From assembly GCA_009731375.1 (NCBI GenBank), contig BJOX01000208.1:271775-326462 (forward strand): a DNA stretch of 54,688 nucleotides, in the 5' to 3' direction. The stretch is from Paulinella micropora. Its lineage: Eukaryota; Cercozoa; Imbricatea; Euglyphida. Shown piece by piece: positions 1 through 8,839 of this stretch. Under the pieces are notes generated by a model. That model saw only the letters and a list, made by a program, of their open reading frames with translations, had not been told where the DNA came from and did no database searches. Both the position numbers and the translations under genes were made by a program. Within the stretch, counting starts at the first letter, position 1; the number at the start of each line of letters is the position of its first letter.

Positions 1-120
1 CGCCTCCATCGTCTCACCCGTGAGGGGAGTACGAAGAATTGACGATAAGCTCTAATGACACCCCCGCAAGGGCAGTTCCAACACTTCCAGACGGACCGGT
101 ATGTTCAATGAAAATACCGG

Positions 121-192
121 TGGCACCGACGGGAATCGAACTGGCGACAGGGCCCAGATGATAGAACTTGACCACTGGGCTATCACGGTGTC
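121..192 (-). repeat. tRNA-derived SINE-like segment
   Basis: Read on the minus strand, this 72-base segment has an A-box-like stretch (TAGCCCAGTGGTCA) and a B-box-like stretch (AGTTCGATTCC). Its ends pair as a 7-bp acceptor-like stem (GACACCG with CGGTGCC, one mismatch), and GATAG/CTATC can form a D-stem. The anticodon and T stems do not fold well, so I call it a tRNA-derived SINE head or decayed tRNA rather than a functional tRNA gene. It abuts the TAA array. Confidence 0.55.
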
Positions 193-316
<124 letters not shown>

Positions 317-379
317 GCGAAACACGTGGGTCTGTGTTGTTTCTATCATCTCCACTAGTACGGACGCAGGCACCGGCCG

Positions 380-407
380 GTGTCAACATGTCGTCCACTG
401 TTGACAC
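380..407. other. inverted repeat, 9-bp arms
   Basis: GTGTCAACA and TGTTGACAC are perfect inverted arms around a 10-base loop, between the two TAA arrays. No gene lies nearby. It may be a terminal or internal hairpin of a small repeat. Confidence 0.5.
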
Positions 408-426
408 CCGTTCTCACAGGGCAAGA

Positions 427-537
<111 letters not shown>

Positions 538-540
538 TAG

Positions 541-582
541 TGCAGTGTGAGCGCGGAGGCAGCCAGCAACGGCGGCGTTCAG
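541..582 (+). other. micro-exon copy 1 of 3 (acceptor, 42-nt exon, donor)
   Basis: The segment lies between an acceptor-like AATATAG and a CAG|GTATC donor that opens straight into the TATC array. In one frame it is open and would encode VSAEAASNGGVQ, and it ends in phase 0. The same segment recurs at 1204-1246 and 1316-1363, each time with the donor and TATC array. It is probably an exon, or the end of an exon, of the gene whose last exon starts at 1669. Confidence 0.5.
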
Positions 583-583
583 G

Positions 584-666
<83 letters not shown>
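583..666. repeat. (TATC)n array
   Basis: Perfect TATC units that begin at the GT of the first micro-exon donor. Confidence 0.95.
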
Positions 667-1065
667 GGGTGCCATCTGTCGACAGACAGAGAATTAGGGG
701 ATGGTGTGGGTGTGCTGGGCCCGTGGTGGGGTGCCTTATGTGTGCCTAGCCATACGCCTATAAGTCACATGCCGAAATAGCGACGGGAAGCACAATCCTG
801 TTCCCTCAGGGTGCACTTTCTCGCTTGTTGAGCCCGGAATAAAACCCACAGTGCTCTGTCGGTTTATACTAGACTGTCGAACAGTCTCGAAACTCCATCT
901 GCTTACTGGGCCCTCTGTAATGGAGGTGGGAGCTCGTTCTGCAAGGGGCGCTTTATGGAACGAGCCCTGGCCCCGCCTGGTACCAGGGAGCTTTGGTATC
1001 GCCTGTATCAGTCCCTTCCGTGCAAACATCACGGCTTAGCTGGGCATCGGGTCAATACTTTACAG
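665..1065 (+). repeat. dispersed segment shared with the right end of the window
   Basis: Positions 665-750 match 54603-54688 base for base as far as I can read. The stretch from about 1034 onward matches 54424 onward. Between them is unique sequence with an AATAAA at about 838. No convincing ORF is present. On the right end the same blocks are the intron end, terminal exon and 3' region of a gene, so this looks like a partial copy of that gene's 3' end. Confidence 0.6.
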
Positions 1066-1125
1066 ACTTCCTTGGTTGACGAAATCAGAAGCTCCTTTTT
1101 TCTGACATTAGTCGATATTTCATCT
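1066..1125 (+). pseudogene. truncated copy of the terminal exon found at 54461-54550
   Basis: After an acceptor-like TTTACAG the sequence encodes TSLVDEIRSSFFLTLVDISS. This is identical to the first 20 codons of the terminal exon at 54461 except for one Val/Ile change. The copy then runs into a TATC array and loses its C-terminal codons and stop. It is another example of an exon piece fused to a microsatellite. Confidence 0.65.
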
Positions 1126-1203
1126 ATCTATCTATGAATCTATCTATCTATCTATTTATCTTTCTATCTAGCTAGCTAGCTATTTATGTATGTAATAATA
1201 AAT

Positions 1204-1246
1204 ATAGAGCAGTGTGAGCGCGGAGGCAGCCAGCGGCGGCGTTCAG
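1204..1246 (+). other. micro-exon copy 2 of 3
   Basis: Same acceptor-like AATATAG and CAG|GTATC donor as copy 1. It lacks one codon (AAC), so the reading frame is kept. A mixed TATC/TAGC array follows. Confidence 0.5.
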
Positions 1247-1315
1247 GTATCTATCTATCTATATAGCTAGCTAGCTAGATATATAGATATCTATCTATGT
1301 AAAATGTTAATATAG

Positions 1316-1363
1316 GGCAATGGTGCGGTGAGCGCGGAGGCAGCCAGCAACGGCGGCGTTCAG
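1316..1363 (+). other. micro-exon copy 3 of 3
   Basis: Same core as copy 1 with a slightly different 5' part, again followed by GTATC and a long TATC array (to about 1551). It is the copy nearest the exon at 1669 and could be the one that is spliced. Confidence 0.5.
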
Positions 1364-1373
1364 GTATCTATCA

Positions 1374-1459
<86 letters not shown>

Positions 1460-1467
1460 TTATCTAT

Positions 1468-1517
<50 letters not shown>

Positions 1518-1551
1518 CATGCTGTCTATCTATCTATCTATTTATCTATCT
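1364..1551. repeat. (TATC)n array, putative intron
   Basis: Long TATC array with a few TATT variants between micro-exon copy 3 and the exon at 1669. If that exon pair is real, this array makes up most of a 305-bp intron (1364-1668). Confidence 0.85.
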
Positions 1552-1668
1552 AAACTGTAGGGTAGGAATATGTCGAACGTGAACAACGGCGGCTATGCCT
1601 CCCCTAGTCAGTTCCATAGTAAAGTATCCTCGTAATTGCATTAATCTTCCTAGTTGACATTCATGCAG

Positions 1669-2170
1669 GCGGTGTTAGCTGTGCCAAGGCTGTCGACGCC
1701 GCCGTCGACGGTGAATGAATTTGAGGGTTGGCAGCCAGAAATAGGCAGTTTTGTAGCAGTAACAGAGGCTGAGGGCAGAAGGGAAGAAGAGGAAGTGTTT
1801 AGTGAGGGGGCGATAAGAGCATGGCATGTGGGGAAAGTAGCAGATTGTTACGTAGAGGAAGATGTAGCTATGGTAGAATTGATAATGCATATGCACGGAA
1901 CTGAGGATCGAAATACGCTAACGGGCACATACGGTCCTGCCCGATGTAGTAGAAGTGGAGTGTGGAGTTTTGGAGTTAATGGAAGCGAATCCAAAGCAAG
2001 GAAATCTGGATATACTTGGAATGATTGCAGAGCTTTCGATTTTTGGCTTACAACAGAGCAAAAAAATTCCAGCAGATAGCCAGGAAACAATCAGAGTGAT
2101 TCTAGGTGAGCTGGAAATTCCAATTGAGCAGCAAACCAAACTTTCGCAAAAACGTTCCGGTGCGTTTTAG
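1669..2170 (+). CDS. last exon of unknown gene, SH3/BAH-like region, frameshifted
   Basis: I do not recognise the family. The frame opens after a TTCATGCAG acceptor in phase 0, which fits the phase-0 donor of the micro-exons. It reads through a hydrophobic-acidic region with 'GSFVAVTEAEG' and 'AWHVGKVADCYVEEDVAMVEL'. That spacing recalls small beta-barrel (SH3/BAH-like) domains that bind chromatin or follow transposase cores; this is inference from pattern only. Near 1938 the frame must shift by one base to continue into 'DVVEVECGVLELMEANPK', which ends at a TAG at 2168-2170. Without the shift the frame ends at 2079. The shift may be a sequencing indel or a mutation. The N-terminal part of the protein lies in the repeat-filled region to the left or outside the window. 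Confidence 0.4.
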
Positions 2171-3142
2171 GTGAAATTAGGTACTTATAGGAATAAAATT
2201 CTCAACCTATTGCAACGTACTTTAATCTTGTGGATACATACACAAATATCGTATATCATTGAAATAAATATTAATAAGAGATGTACTTATGAATTATTTA
2301 ATAACAGTCAACGTACTGGCAGNNNNNNNNNNNNNNNNNNNNNNNNNNNNNNNNNNNNNNNNNNNNNNNNNNNNNNNNNNNNNNNNNNNNNNNNNNNNNN
2401 NNNNNNNNNNNNNNNNNNNNNNNNNNNNNNNNNNNNNNNNNNNNNNNNNNNNNNNNNNNNNNNNNNNNNNNNNNNNNNNNNNNNNNNNNNNNNNNNNNNN
2501 NNNNNNNNNNNNNNNNNNNNNNNNNNNNNNNNNNNNNNNNNNNNNNNNNNNNNNNNNNNNNNNNNNNNNNNNNNNNNNNNNNNNNNNNNNNNNNNNNNNN
2601 NNNNNNNNNNNNNNNNNNNNNNNNNNNNNNNNNNNNNNNNNNNNNNNNNNNNNNNNNNNNNNNNNNNNNNNNNNNNNNNNNNNNNNNNNNNNNNNNNNNN
2701 NNNNNNNNNNNNNNNNNNNNNNNNNNNNNNNNNNNNNNNNNNNNNNNNNNNNNNNNNNNNNNNNNNNNNNNNNNNNNNNNNNNNNNNNNNNNNNNNNNNN
2801 NNNNNNNNNNNNNNNNNNNNNNNNNNNNNNNNNNNNNNNNNNNNNNNNNNNNNNNNNNNNNNNNNNNNNNNNNNNNNNNNNNNNNNNNNNNNNNNNNNNN
2901 NNNNNNNNNNNNNNNTGTGTGTGGGGTGTTGGTGGTTATTAAAACAACCAATACGACGAAAACAGATATCTGGATTTCACGAAATTATATCACATGTTTT
3001 TAAACTTCTGAAATACTTAAAGATATGATCCCAAACGTTGTATTATTTGAATATTAATATCATGATTAGGGATGAAAAGAACCGCTGGGACATGTTGCCA
3101 CTCACTCCTACTCATCGTACGGACAGCGGACATGTGTACCCC
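2171..3142. other. AT-rich intergenic region with a 593-base assembly gap
   Basis: Positions 2323-2915 are N. The flanking sequence is AT-rich and I see no ORF or repeat in it. The left part may be the 3' UTR of the gene ending at 2170. Confidence 0.8.
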
Positions 3143-3710
3143 CAGCATCGGATTTTTAATGAAAATCTTCAATTTTCTTCCTTGTGTTTCTCATCACCCG
3201 GATCGTGTCTGCATGAGGAAATACCTTTAAATCAGCAAAACAGTTAATTTAATAAAATTGAAAAGATTTTATTTATAAAATTTTAAATTCAAAATCAAAA
3301 ATTCAAATTTTAGATGAGGCGAATTGTATTGACATGTTTTTCACCACCCAGATTTTCCCAAGTCAGAAAAATATGATAAACACGTCCACTGGCAGCATTT
3401 TTGAGCGGGATCATTAATATATATCATAATTCAAGTAAATATGATAATACATATTATTCTCTACCACCAGCATCGAGAACATAATCAGAACTTCACTTGA
3501 AATCTGAATTTTTCATAAAAAATCCTCAATTTTGCCCAAGTCATAAAGCTAACATTAAACATCAGAAAGCTCAGATTAATCGCAGGTTTTGCATGGGATA
3601 GTTAGTATTAATCATAGAAATCATATTATCAATGTTTTCATTAAAATAGAATACTAATTAATTAACAAAAATTTATGTGAATTGTAATTCTACATATGAC
3701 GTTTTGACTG

Positions 3711-3713
<3 letters not shown>
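3143..3713 (+). repeat. dispersed repeat family R570, copy A
   Basis: This stretch is nearly identical to 16951-17522, in the same orientation, from CAGCATCGG to GACTGGCGAGAGA, with only scattered substitutions. It is AT-rich and non-coding. Both copies end in a GA microsatellite and begin abruptly after unrelated sequence, as expected of a short mobile element, or the 3' end of a longer one, with a simple-repeat tail. Confidence 0.85.
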
Positions 3714-3751
<38 letters not shown>

Positions 3752-3753
3752 CG

Positions 3754-3784
<31 letters not shown>

Positions 3785-4012
3785 CTTCTTCTTCTTCTTC
3801 TTCTTCTTCTTCTTCTTCTTCTTCTTCTTCTTCTTCGTCTTCCTCCTCCTCCTCCTCTTCTTCTTCTTCTTCTTCTTCTTCTTCTTCTTCTTCTTCTTTC
3901 TTCTTCGTCTTCTTTTTTTTCTTCTTCTTTTTCTTCTGCTTCTTCTTCTTCTTCTTCTTCTTCTTCTTCTTCTTCTTCTTCTTCTTCTTCTTCTTCTTCT
4001 TCTTCTTCTTCT

Positions 4013-4060
<48 letters not shown>

Positions 4061-4268
4061 NNNNNNNNNNCTTCTTCTTCTTCTTCTTCTTCTTCTTCTT
4101 CTTCTTCTTCTTCTTCTTCTTCTTCTTCTTCTTCTTCTTCTTCTTCTTCTTCTTCCGCTTCTTCTTCTTCTTCTTCTTCTTCTTCTTCTTCTTCTTCTTC
4201 TTCTTCTTCTTCTTCTTCTTCTTCTTCTTCTTCTTCTTCTTCTCCTTCTTCTTCCTCTTCTTCTTCTA
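3714..4268. repeat. (GA)n, (TTC)n and (TGC)n arrays with a 10-base gap
   Basis: A GA tail of repeat copy A is followed by TTC units with CCT and TGC variants. Positions 4061-4070 are N. The Glu, Ser and Leu runs on either strand are repeat artefacts. Confidence 0.95.
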
Positions 4269-5315
4269 GTTCTAAGATTTCTTCTAGAGCTCGAGTAATG
4301 TATACAAATGATGCAAGTTTATAAACCATCATGATCACATCACTCATCCTCAGTAAACTGGTACTACCATTGGCTATATTTCAGTCCGAGGAGGACAAAG
4401 ACTACCTCATAGAACAAGCGCACAAACACTCCTGCATGTCAAATTAGCATTTTACGTAAATTTGCAGAAGAAAAAGCAGGAGCAGCTCTGCCACGTGACC
4501 TCGAGAGGGGGAAAACTATAATTTGGCTAGAGGTTGACATAAAATTCAGGTGACAGGTGGTTAGAATGCTTAGTAGAGTCTTTGGGTGGAACCTATTAGG
4601 ACCCTACTATACGCATTTGAATTTTTTTTACAGTAAAAGCTGGTCCGCCGACATAAAAGTGGCAATAACCTCGTACCTGCCACACCCAACTCAAACTTTT
4701 TTTGGTCACTTTGAGACTTTGACACTGCAAATGATCGCGTTGCTTCAACAAGAGTCGAGGTGCATGCATTTTTCAAAATTCATGCATCAATTGTTTTGGT
4801 CACGTGCTCATTGCCTTTTTTCCTGTATACAGACTACATCGGTAGATGTATTGCCTTTTTGTTCCTGTCCGGCCCGGCCGGGCGTGCCTCTGTGGTGGGT
4901 GGGTGTATGTCTTGAAAAAATGTGACGAAGTGGCCCCTTATACTACTTACACTAGTACTAGTTACACACACACGCACATTTATGTAAGTGTATGATAATG
5001 CATATGTGTACATGTGTGTTAACTTTTGAATCTTATTCTCTCATCAGCTCTTCCTCAATGTGTGTGCATTACATGTACATATGGATGCACGATCGCGAGA
5101 ACATGTACATGTCTGCAAATCTCGAAACCAAAAATCTGAAGGGTTCCAACAAGATTTATTGAAAAAGTTGTGGAGATTACCGTCATTCTTTTCAAAAGCA
5201 TTTCGATAGAAATGGACTTTGTCAGCCAAACTTCACCGACAAGAATGCATTCGGGAGTGCGTCTTAGTACCTGGACAACTTTCGCAAACACAAAACAAAA
5301 AACAAAAATGGAAAA
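4269..5315. other. no recognisable gene
   Basis: Mixed-composition sequence with a CA/TG-rich patch at 4960-5090. Short frames on both strands have no family signature and no consistent splice structure. It is probably flank of the element that starts at about 5.3 kb. Confidence 0.6.
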
Positions 5316-5810
5316 ATGGACAACACATCGATAGCACTCACCCACCGTTCAGCACCTGAAACTGATGAGGATGTAGAGCGGAGAGTGAAGAAGAGAAGAA
5401 AAATAAATGACTTATTATTTCAAGAAGGACAATTAGAGAAATTGGTTGGAGATAATAAGTGTATTGATAAACAAATAAAGTCGCTTGAGGAAAAAAGAGA
5501 CAAGAATGAGCAAGAGATAAAAGTGCTAAAGAAACACATAAAGAAAATAAAACAAGCAAGAGAGGATGTTGTTGCAGGAAAGGAAGCCACAAAAGAATCA
5601 ACATTCTTAATTGAGGAAATGAGTAAATATAATAACTGGATAAATAAAGGACTAAATGTGAAGGCAGGAATAAATACGACGAATAGCATCAATTATGTTT
5701 TATTATGTATTACTAACAAAAGAATGAGACTAAATGATGCTATTTTATTCGTGAAAGAACAACAAAAGAAACAACAACAAATAACACAACAACCCATGTC
5801 CACAGAATGA
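5316..5810 (+). CDS. coiled-coil protein of a Polinton/PLV-like element
   Basis: An intact 164-codon frame starting at the ATG after an A-rich leader. An upstream ATG at 5308 is out of frame. Residues 20-90 are dominated by Lys, Glu and Gln in heptad-like spacing, so a long coiled coil is likely. Residues 100-140 are mixed and contain 'NYVLLCITNKRMRLNDAILFVKEQQ', here given by position as residues 126-151. The C-terminus is Gln-rich. I know no family match. Its AT-rich codon use matches the genes to the right, so I group it with the viral-type element. It is the only unbroken gene in that element. Confidence 0.55.
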   Translation: MDNTSIALTHRSAPETDEDVERRVKKRRKINDLLFQEGQLEKLVGDNKCIDKQIKSLEEKRDKNEQEIKVLKKHIKKIKQAREDVVAGKEATKESTFLIEEMSKYNNWINKGLNVKAGINTTNSINYVLLCITNKRMRLNDAILFVKEQQKKQQQITQQPMSTE

Positions 5811-5952
5811 CCCCTTGGCAGGTAGGGTCTAAAACTAGCCTGTTTTTTTAAACTGTGTTTATAACACTAAATAATATCCCAAAAGTTGGGGCGAAAGCCC
5901 CTCTAATATCAAAAGAAATTTTATCTTTTATGTGTGTATGTGTAGGTAAGCA

Positions 5953-6504
5953 ATGGCTGAAGAACTTACCGCAAAATTCCAAATGTTTGGAATGGGAAAT
6001 TAAAAAGGTGGCAAGAAGGGCGGTTCAAAGAAGGGAGTACCAAAATCTCCTCAGAAGGTAGTGAAACAAGGCGACGTTTTGTGGTATTCAAGAAAGATGA
6101 TTACTTACGCCATACGTTTGCACAATTCGCCCTGGTGCTGAAATTAAGAACAGTGAAGTGAACGAAGCAAGTCTGTATTTTCGTTCATCCAACCAGCGAC
6201 CGTGAGCACTATGTTGCTATTTGCGATGATGGAACATCAAGTGTCTTTCTTTCTCTTGATAATGCTACCAAAATCTCAAAAAAAACAAGGTAAGCGTCCA
6301 AAAGCGATTTTGAAGGCAACTTGGGTTGGGGAAGAAAGTCTTGTTGATTTTTGCAAGAAAGAAGCCCCGCCAGTCGAAGAAGCAGGCAAAGAGGCAGGCA
6401 AAGAGGCAGGCAAAGAGGCAGGCAAAGAGGCAGGCAAAGAGGCAGGCAAAGAGGCAGGCAAAGAGGCAGGAAAAGAGGCAGACAAAGAGGCAAGCGAAAA
6501 CTAG
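5953..6504 (+). pseudogene. broken bas­ic protein gene with Gly-Lys-Glu-Ala repeat tail
   Basis: An ATG follows TGTAGGTAAGCA, and the frame starts MAEELTAKFQMFGMGN. It then meets an in-frame TAA, followed by a Lys/Gly-rich stretch. At least three one-base shifts are needed to carry the frame through 'VAICDDGTSSVFLSLDNATK' (positions about 6205-6275) and 'KRPKAILKATWVGEESLVDF'. The C-terminus is about ten repeats of GKEA. I do not know the family. The gene is convergent with the integrase, and the two ends are about 75 bases apart. A gene in the same place relative to an integrase C-terminus is seen at 21919-22475. Confidence 0.5.
6387..6492 (+). repeat. 12-bp tandem repeat coding GKEA
   Basis: About nine copies of GGCAAAGAGGCA in a row form the C-terminal tail of the broken gene. 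The unit is four codons, so length changes keep frame. Confidence 0.9.
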
Positions 6505-6579
6505 ATTTTCTTAATAAAAGAAAAATAACTATCTGGAACAATTCAATTCATTTAGTTTCAGGTTTTCAATTTTAATAAC

Positions 6580-7562
6580 TTATAAATCCAAAATTTCTTT
6601 TTTCTTTTTAATTCTTGCACTACTACGGACATTCTCCGGTTTAATATCCAGTGACTTTAATAATTCCTTAGTCTTTTTTTCTTTAGTCACTGCTTTGACT
6701 TTGTCGGCTAGTTGAGGTTTGACTTCATCCGGTTGTTCATCCATTTTAGATTTTAATAATTGTTGAGGGCTTACAATCTCATCCGAACTTAAAATCAACT
6801 TGAATCCTTTCAGGCCTTAAACTGTATATACTTTCTTAGAATACTGAACATCTCCCTTACTAAAAACTGTTCGTTCTAGTTTTTGTCTAACTGTTGAATT
6901 TTTCGGAAATTTATTAATAATACCGGCTCTGTATATTTCTTGGTCATTCTTCTTTTTACCTTCATAAACTTCCATAGGTGTGGCATTAATTGTATTATGA
7001 TATGTATTGTTATAATTGTCAACAATTTCATAAAGTAAGGCACCCAAATAAAATCATCATTCACTTCCCACATCTAATTCAAATCGTTTCTTATTGTTCT
7101 AATAAATCTGTCTACTATTCCCATAGTGTGGTGATCGCCTACTTCATTTGTTGTATGTTCAATTTCATTCTCTTTAAAGTATTCAGCCACTTGTCCTTTA
7201 AATTCACTACCGTTATCTGATATAATTCTTGTAGGTTTCTGCATTTTTTTAACCTCCAATACTTCGCCTGCTGTTTTATTTTGATCGGTTCAATCTAACC
7301 ACGACGAGAATAAACATTAATCATTACTAAACTAAAATTGCAGTTTTTTTCCTTTCTTAGTAGCTATTTTAGACATATCCATAAGGTCAATAAATACCTG
7401 GCTTAACGGTTCTGGCTCAGAAGCTAGTATAGTATTTCATTTTTTAGGTGCTTTAGATTGATGATGTATTTCAGAAGCTTCTTGAATTTTCTGTTTTTCC
7501 AGTTCTTCTTCATTTTGTGGAGATTTCACCTCCACTTGTGGTCCATCGCAGAGACGAGTCTC
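6580..7562 (-). pseudogene. Polinton-type rve integrase, broken
   Basis: Read on the minus strand, the fragments give the RNase H-fold integrase core in order. There is 'VFIDLMDMS' (first Asp), then a strand with 'VYSRRG', then 'IISDNGSEFKGQ' (second Asp), then 'GIVDRFIRTIR' 34 residues later, where retroviral integrases have Glu. 'IVDNYNNTYHNTINATPMEV' follows, and finally a basic Lys/Glu tail. Integrases of this type insert Polinton/Maverick and PLV genomes into host DNA. The frame is broken by a TGA near 7435, a TAG near 7300, a stop near 7075 with a shift, and a TAA at 6817-6819. Two of these stops lie where Trp would be expected. The missing upstream part would lie near the Cys-rich ORF at 7591. 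The C-terminal tail is repeated in decayed form at 22686-22772. Confidence 0.75.
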
Positions 7563-7590
7563 CGCACCTCAGGTCTTTGGTATATTATTA

Positions 7591-7937
7591 CTAATATAAT
7601 TTGTTTAATAATTCTTCAAACAGCCGGTCAGTGTATAGATTTTCCGAAGGAAAATCGGTTCGTTTTGTAAACGAACACTCTGATTTTCTACTTTCTCCAA
7701 ATGTTTCATATTCAAGGTAGTTAATAAAGGCATCGTCAATAACGTAGTCATATTTTGGATACATACACAGCAAGCATTTCTTTTCCACATTGTTATGTAT
7801 ACAGTATTTAATCTCTTCTTTCCTTTTCCTAAACTGAACTCTACAAAGCAGACATAAACAGTAAGTCTGTCTCCCATCAAAACATATGAAATGTGCAGTT
7901 CGTGGCGACAGTGTCCGCAAGTTTTTATAGAAGACAT
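7591..7937 (-). pseudogene. Cys-rich zinc-ribbon-like ORF, one frameshift
   Basis: The frame starting at 7937 gives MSSIKTCGHCRHELHI. The other frame gives the remainder with 'CLCLLC' and 'KKCLLCMY' and ends at 7591. A one-base shift near 7870 joins them. Paired CxxC motifs suggest zinc binding. I know no family. It lies between the integrase and the next Cys-rich ORF in a tight minus-strand run, as in compact viral or transposon gene blocks. Confidence 0.45.
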
Positions 7938-7951
7938 AACCTCCGAGGGTT

Positions 7952-8251
7952 CTAATACTTTATCACACCTAATGCTTTATCTTTATATCTTACTCTTTCT
8001 TCCTTTTCTAGTTGAAAACAATAATTAGAACAAAAATAATACATATAAAACCAGTCAAAACTATCTTCAATCGCTGTAATCTGTCTGCTCGCTAAACACA
8101 GAGTTAATCCGCACACATAACAGCTATTGAAATCATATTCACGATGATTGTATAGATAGTCCATAATACACAAACGGACATCGAGTGGTAAATTTTTTAT
8201 CTTATCCATCTCTCTTATTTTGGTGAAGCTTTTTTTTAAAAAAAGTTCCAA
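7952..8251 (-). CDS. small Cys-rich protein, F-box-like start
   Basis: An intact frame of 99 codons. The more likely start is the internal Met at 8209, giving an 85-residue protein MDKIKNLPLDVRLCIMDYL. The stretch 'NLPLDVRLCIMDYL' looks like the first helix of an F-box (L-P-x-x-v-x-x-x-I-x-x-y-L). It is followed by CYVCG, a later CSNYC, and a charged C-terminus. F-box proteins recruit targets to SCF ubiquitin ligases, but the match is weak and short, so the role is open. It starts 4-5 bases downstream of the stop of the neighbouring gene at 8256, or 46 bases with the internal start. Confidence 0.45.
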   Translation of the reverse strand: MELFLKKSFTKIREMDKIKNLPLDVRLCIMDYLYNHREYDFNSCYVCGLTLCLASRQITAIEDSFDWFYMYYFCSNYCFQLEKEERVRYKDKALGVIKY

Positions 8252-8255
8252 AACT

Positions 8256-8766
8256 TTAAAAATATCTTTGAAATATCATCGTTTTCTTTTTTTTTGGTTT
8301 CTCTGGTTGTTGATTGTACACATTCACTGATATGTTTGATTTCTTACCTCTACCCTTTTTAGGATTCGGTTCCTCTTCCTCTTCCTCCTCGCTGTCCTCG
8401 CTGTCCTCGCTGTCCTCGCTGTCCTCGCTTTCTTCCAATTCAGGCACTTTCTTTTTTACCGCTTTCTTCTTCTTCTGTTTGGTCTTAAGTTTCATACCCG
8501 CAACCAGTCGGGCTACAATATCAACAAAGTCTTGTTTAAATTCTTCTTCGCTTTGACTGCTTTCTTCGATCGGCTCACCATCCTTTCTGTCAATCATATC
8601 CTTCGCCAACTGTTTTTAACTGTATGGTTCATTTTTTTCGTCCTCAGTCATTTCTTCTACATTCTTACTCTCTTCCTCCGATAGTAGTTCCTTAGCACTC
8701 TCAATCTTTCTCTGCCTCGCTTTGCCTGACCGCTTCGCATTCGCAATCTTAAGGTTTTCTACTCAT
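8256..8766 (-). pseudogene. Lys/Glu-rich protein with SED repeats, broken near the N-terminus
   Basis: The open part (from about 8609) encodes a highly charged protein with basic runs, an acidic (SED)n/E tract and a C-terminal basic tail. Upstream, the same frame continues through an in-frame TAA (near 8616) into a basic helix-like region. After a one-base shift it reaches an ATG at 8764-8766. The whole would be about 165 residues, and the charge pattern suggests DNA or chromatin binding. It is divergent from the fibre gene, with only about 73 AT-rich bases between the two ATGs. Confidence 0.45.
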
Positions 8767-8839
8767 GCTTTGCCCAGTATACTTGTTTGCTATAGGTGGT
8801 ATATTTTCCTAATTATAATATTTTTCTTAATATATAATA
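8767..8839. promoter_or_regulatory. short AT-rich divergent intergenic region
   Basis: The 73 bases between two divergent start codons contain TATAATATTTTTCTTAATATATAATA. Tightly packed divergent viral genes often share a promoter in such a spacer. There is no direct evidence of function. Confidence 0.3.

Noticed and set aside
121-192. Functional tRNA gene
   Set aside because: A and B boxes and an acceptor stem are present, but the anticodon and T stems do not pair, so a SINE or decayed copy is more likely.
736-1032. Minus-strand 98-codon ORF
   Set aside because: It lies within the shared 3'-flank repeat, has no start context or family, and is probably chance.
4557-4925. Plus-strand 122-codon ORF
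   Set aside because: Composition is unlike a protein, there are no motifs, and overlapping minus frames are equally open.
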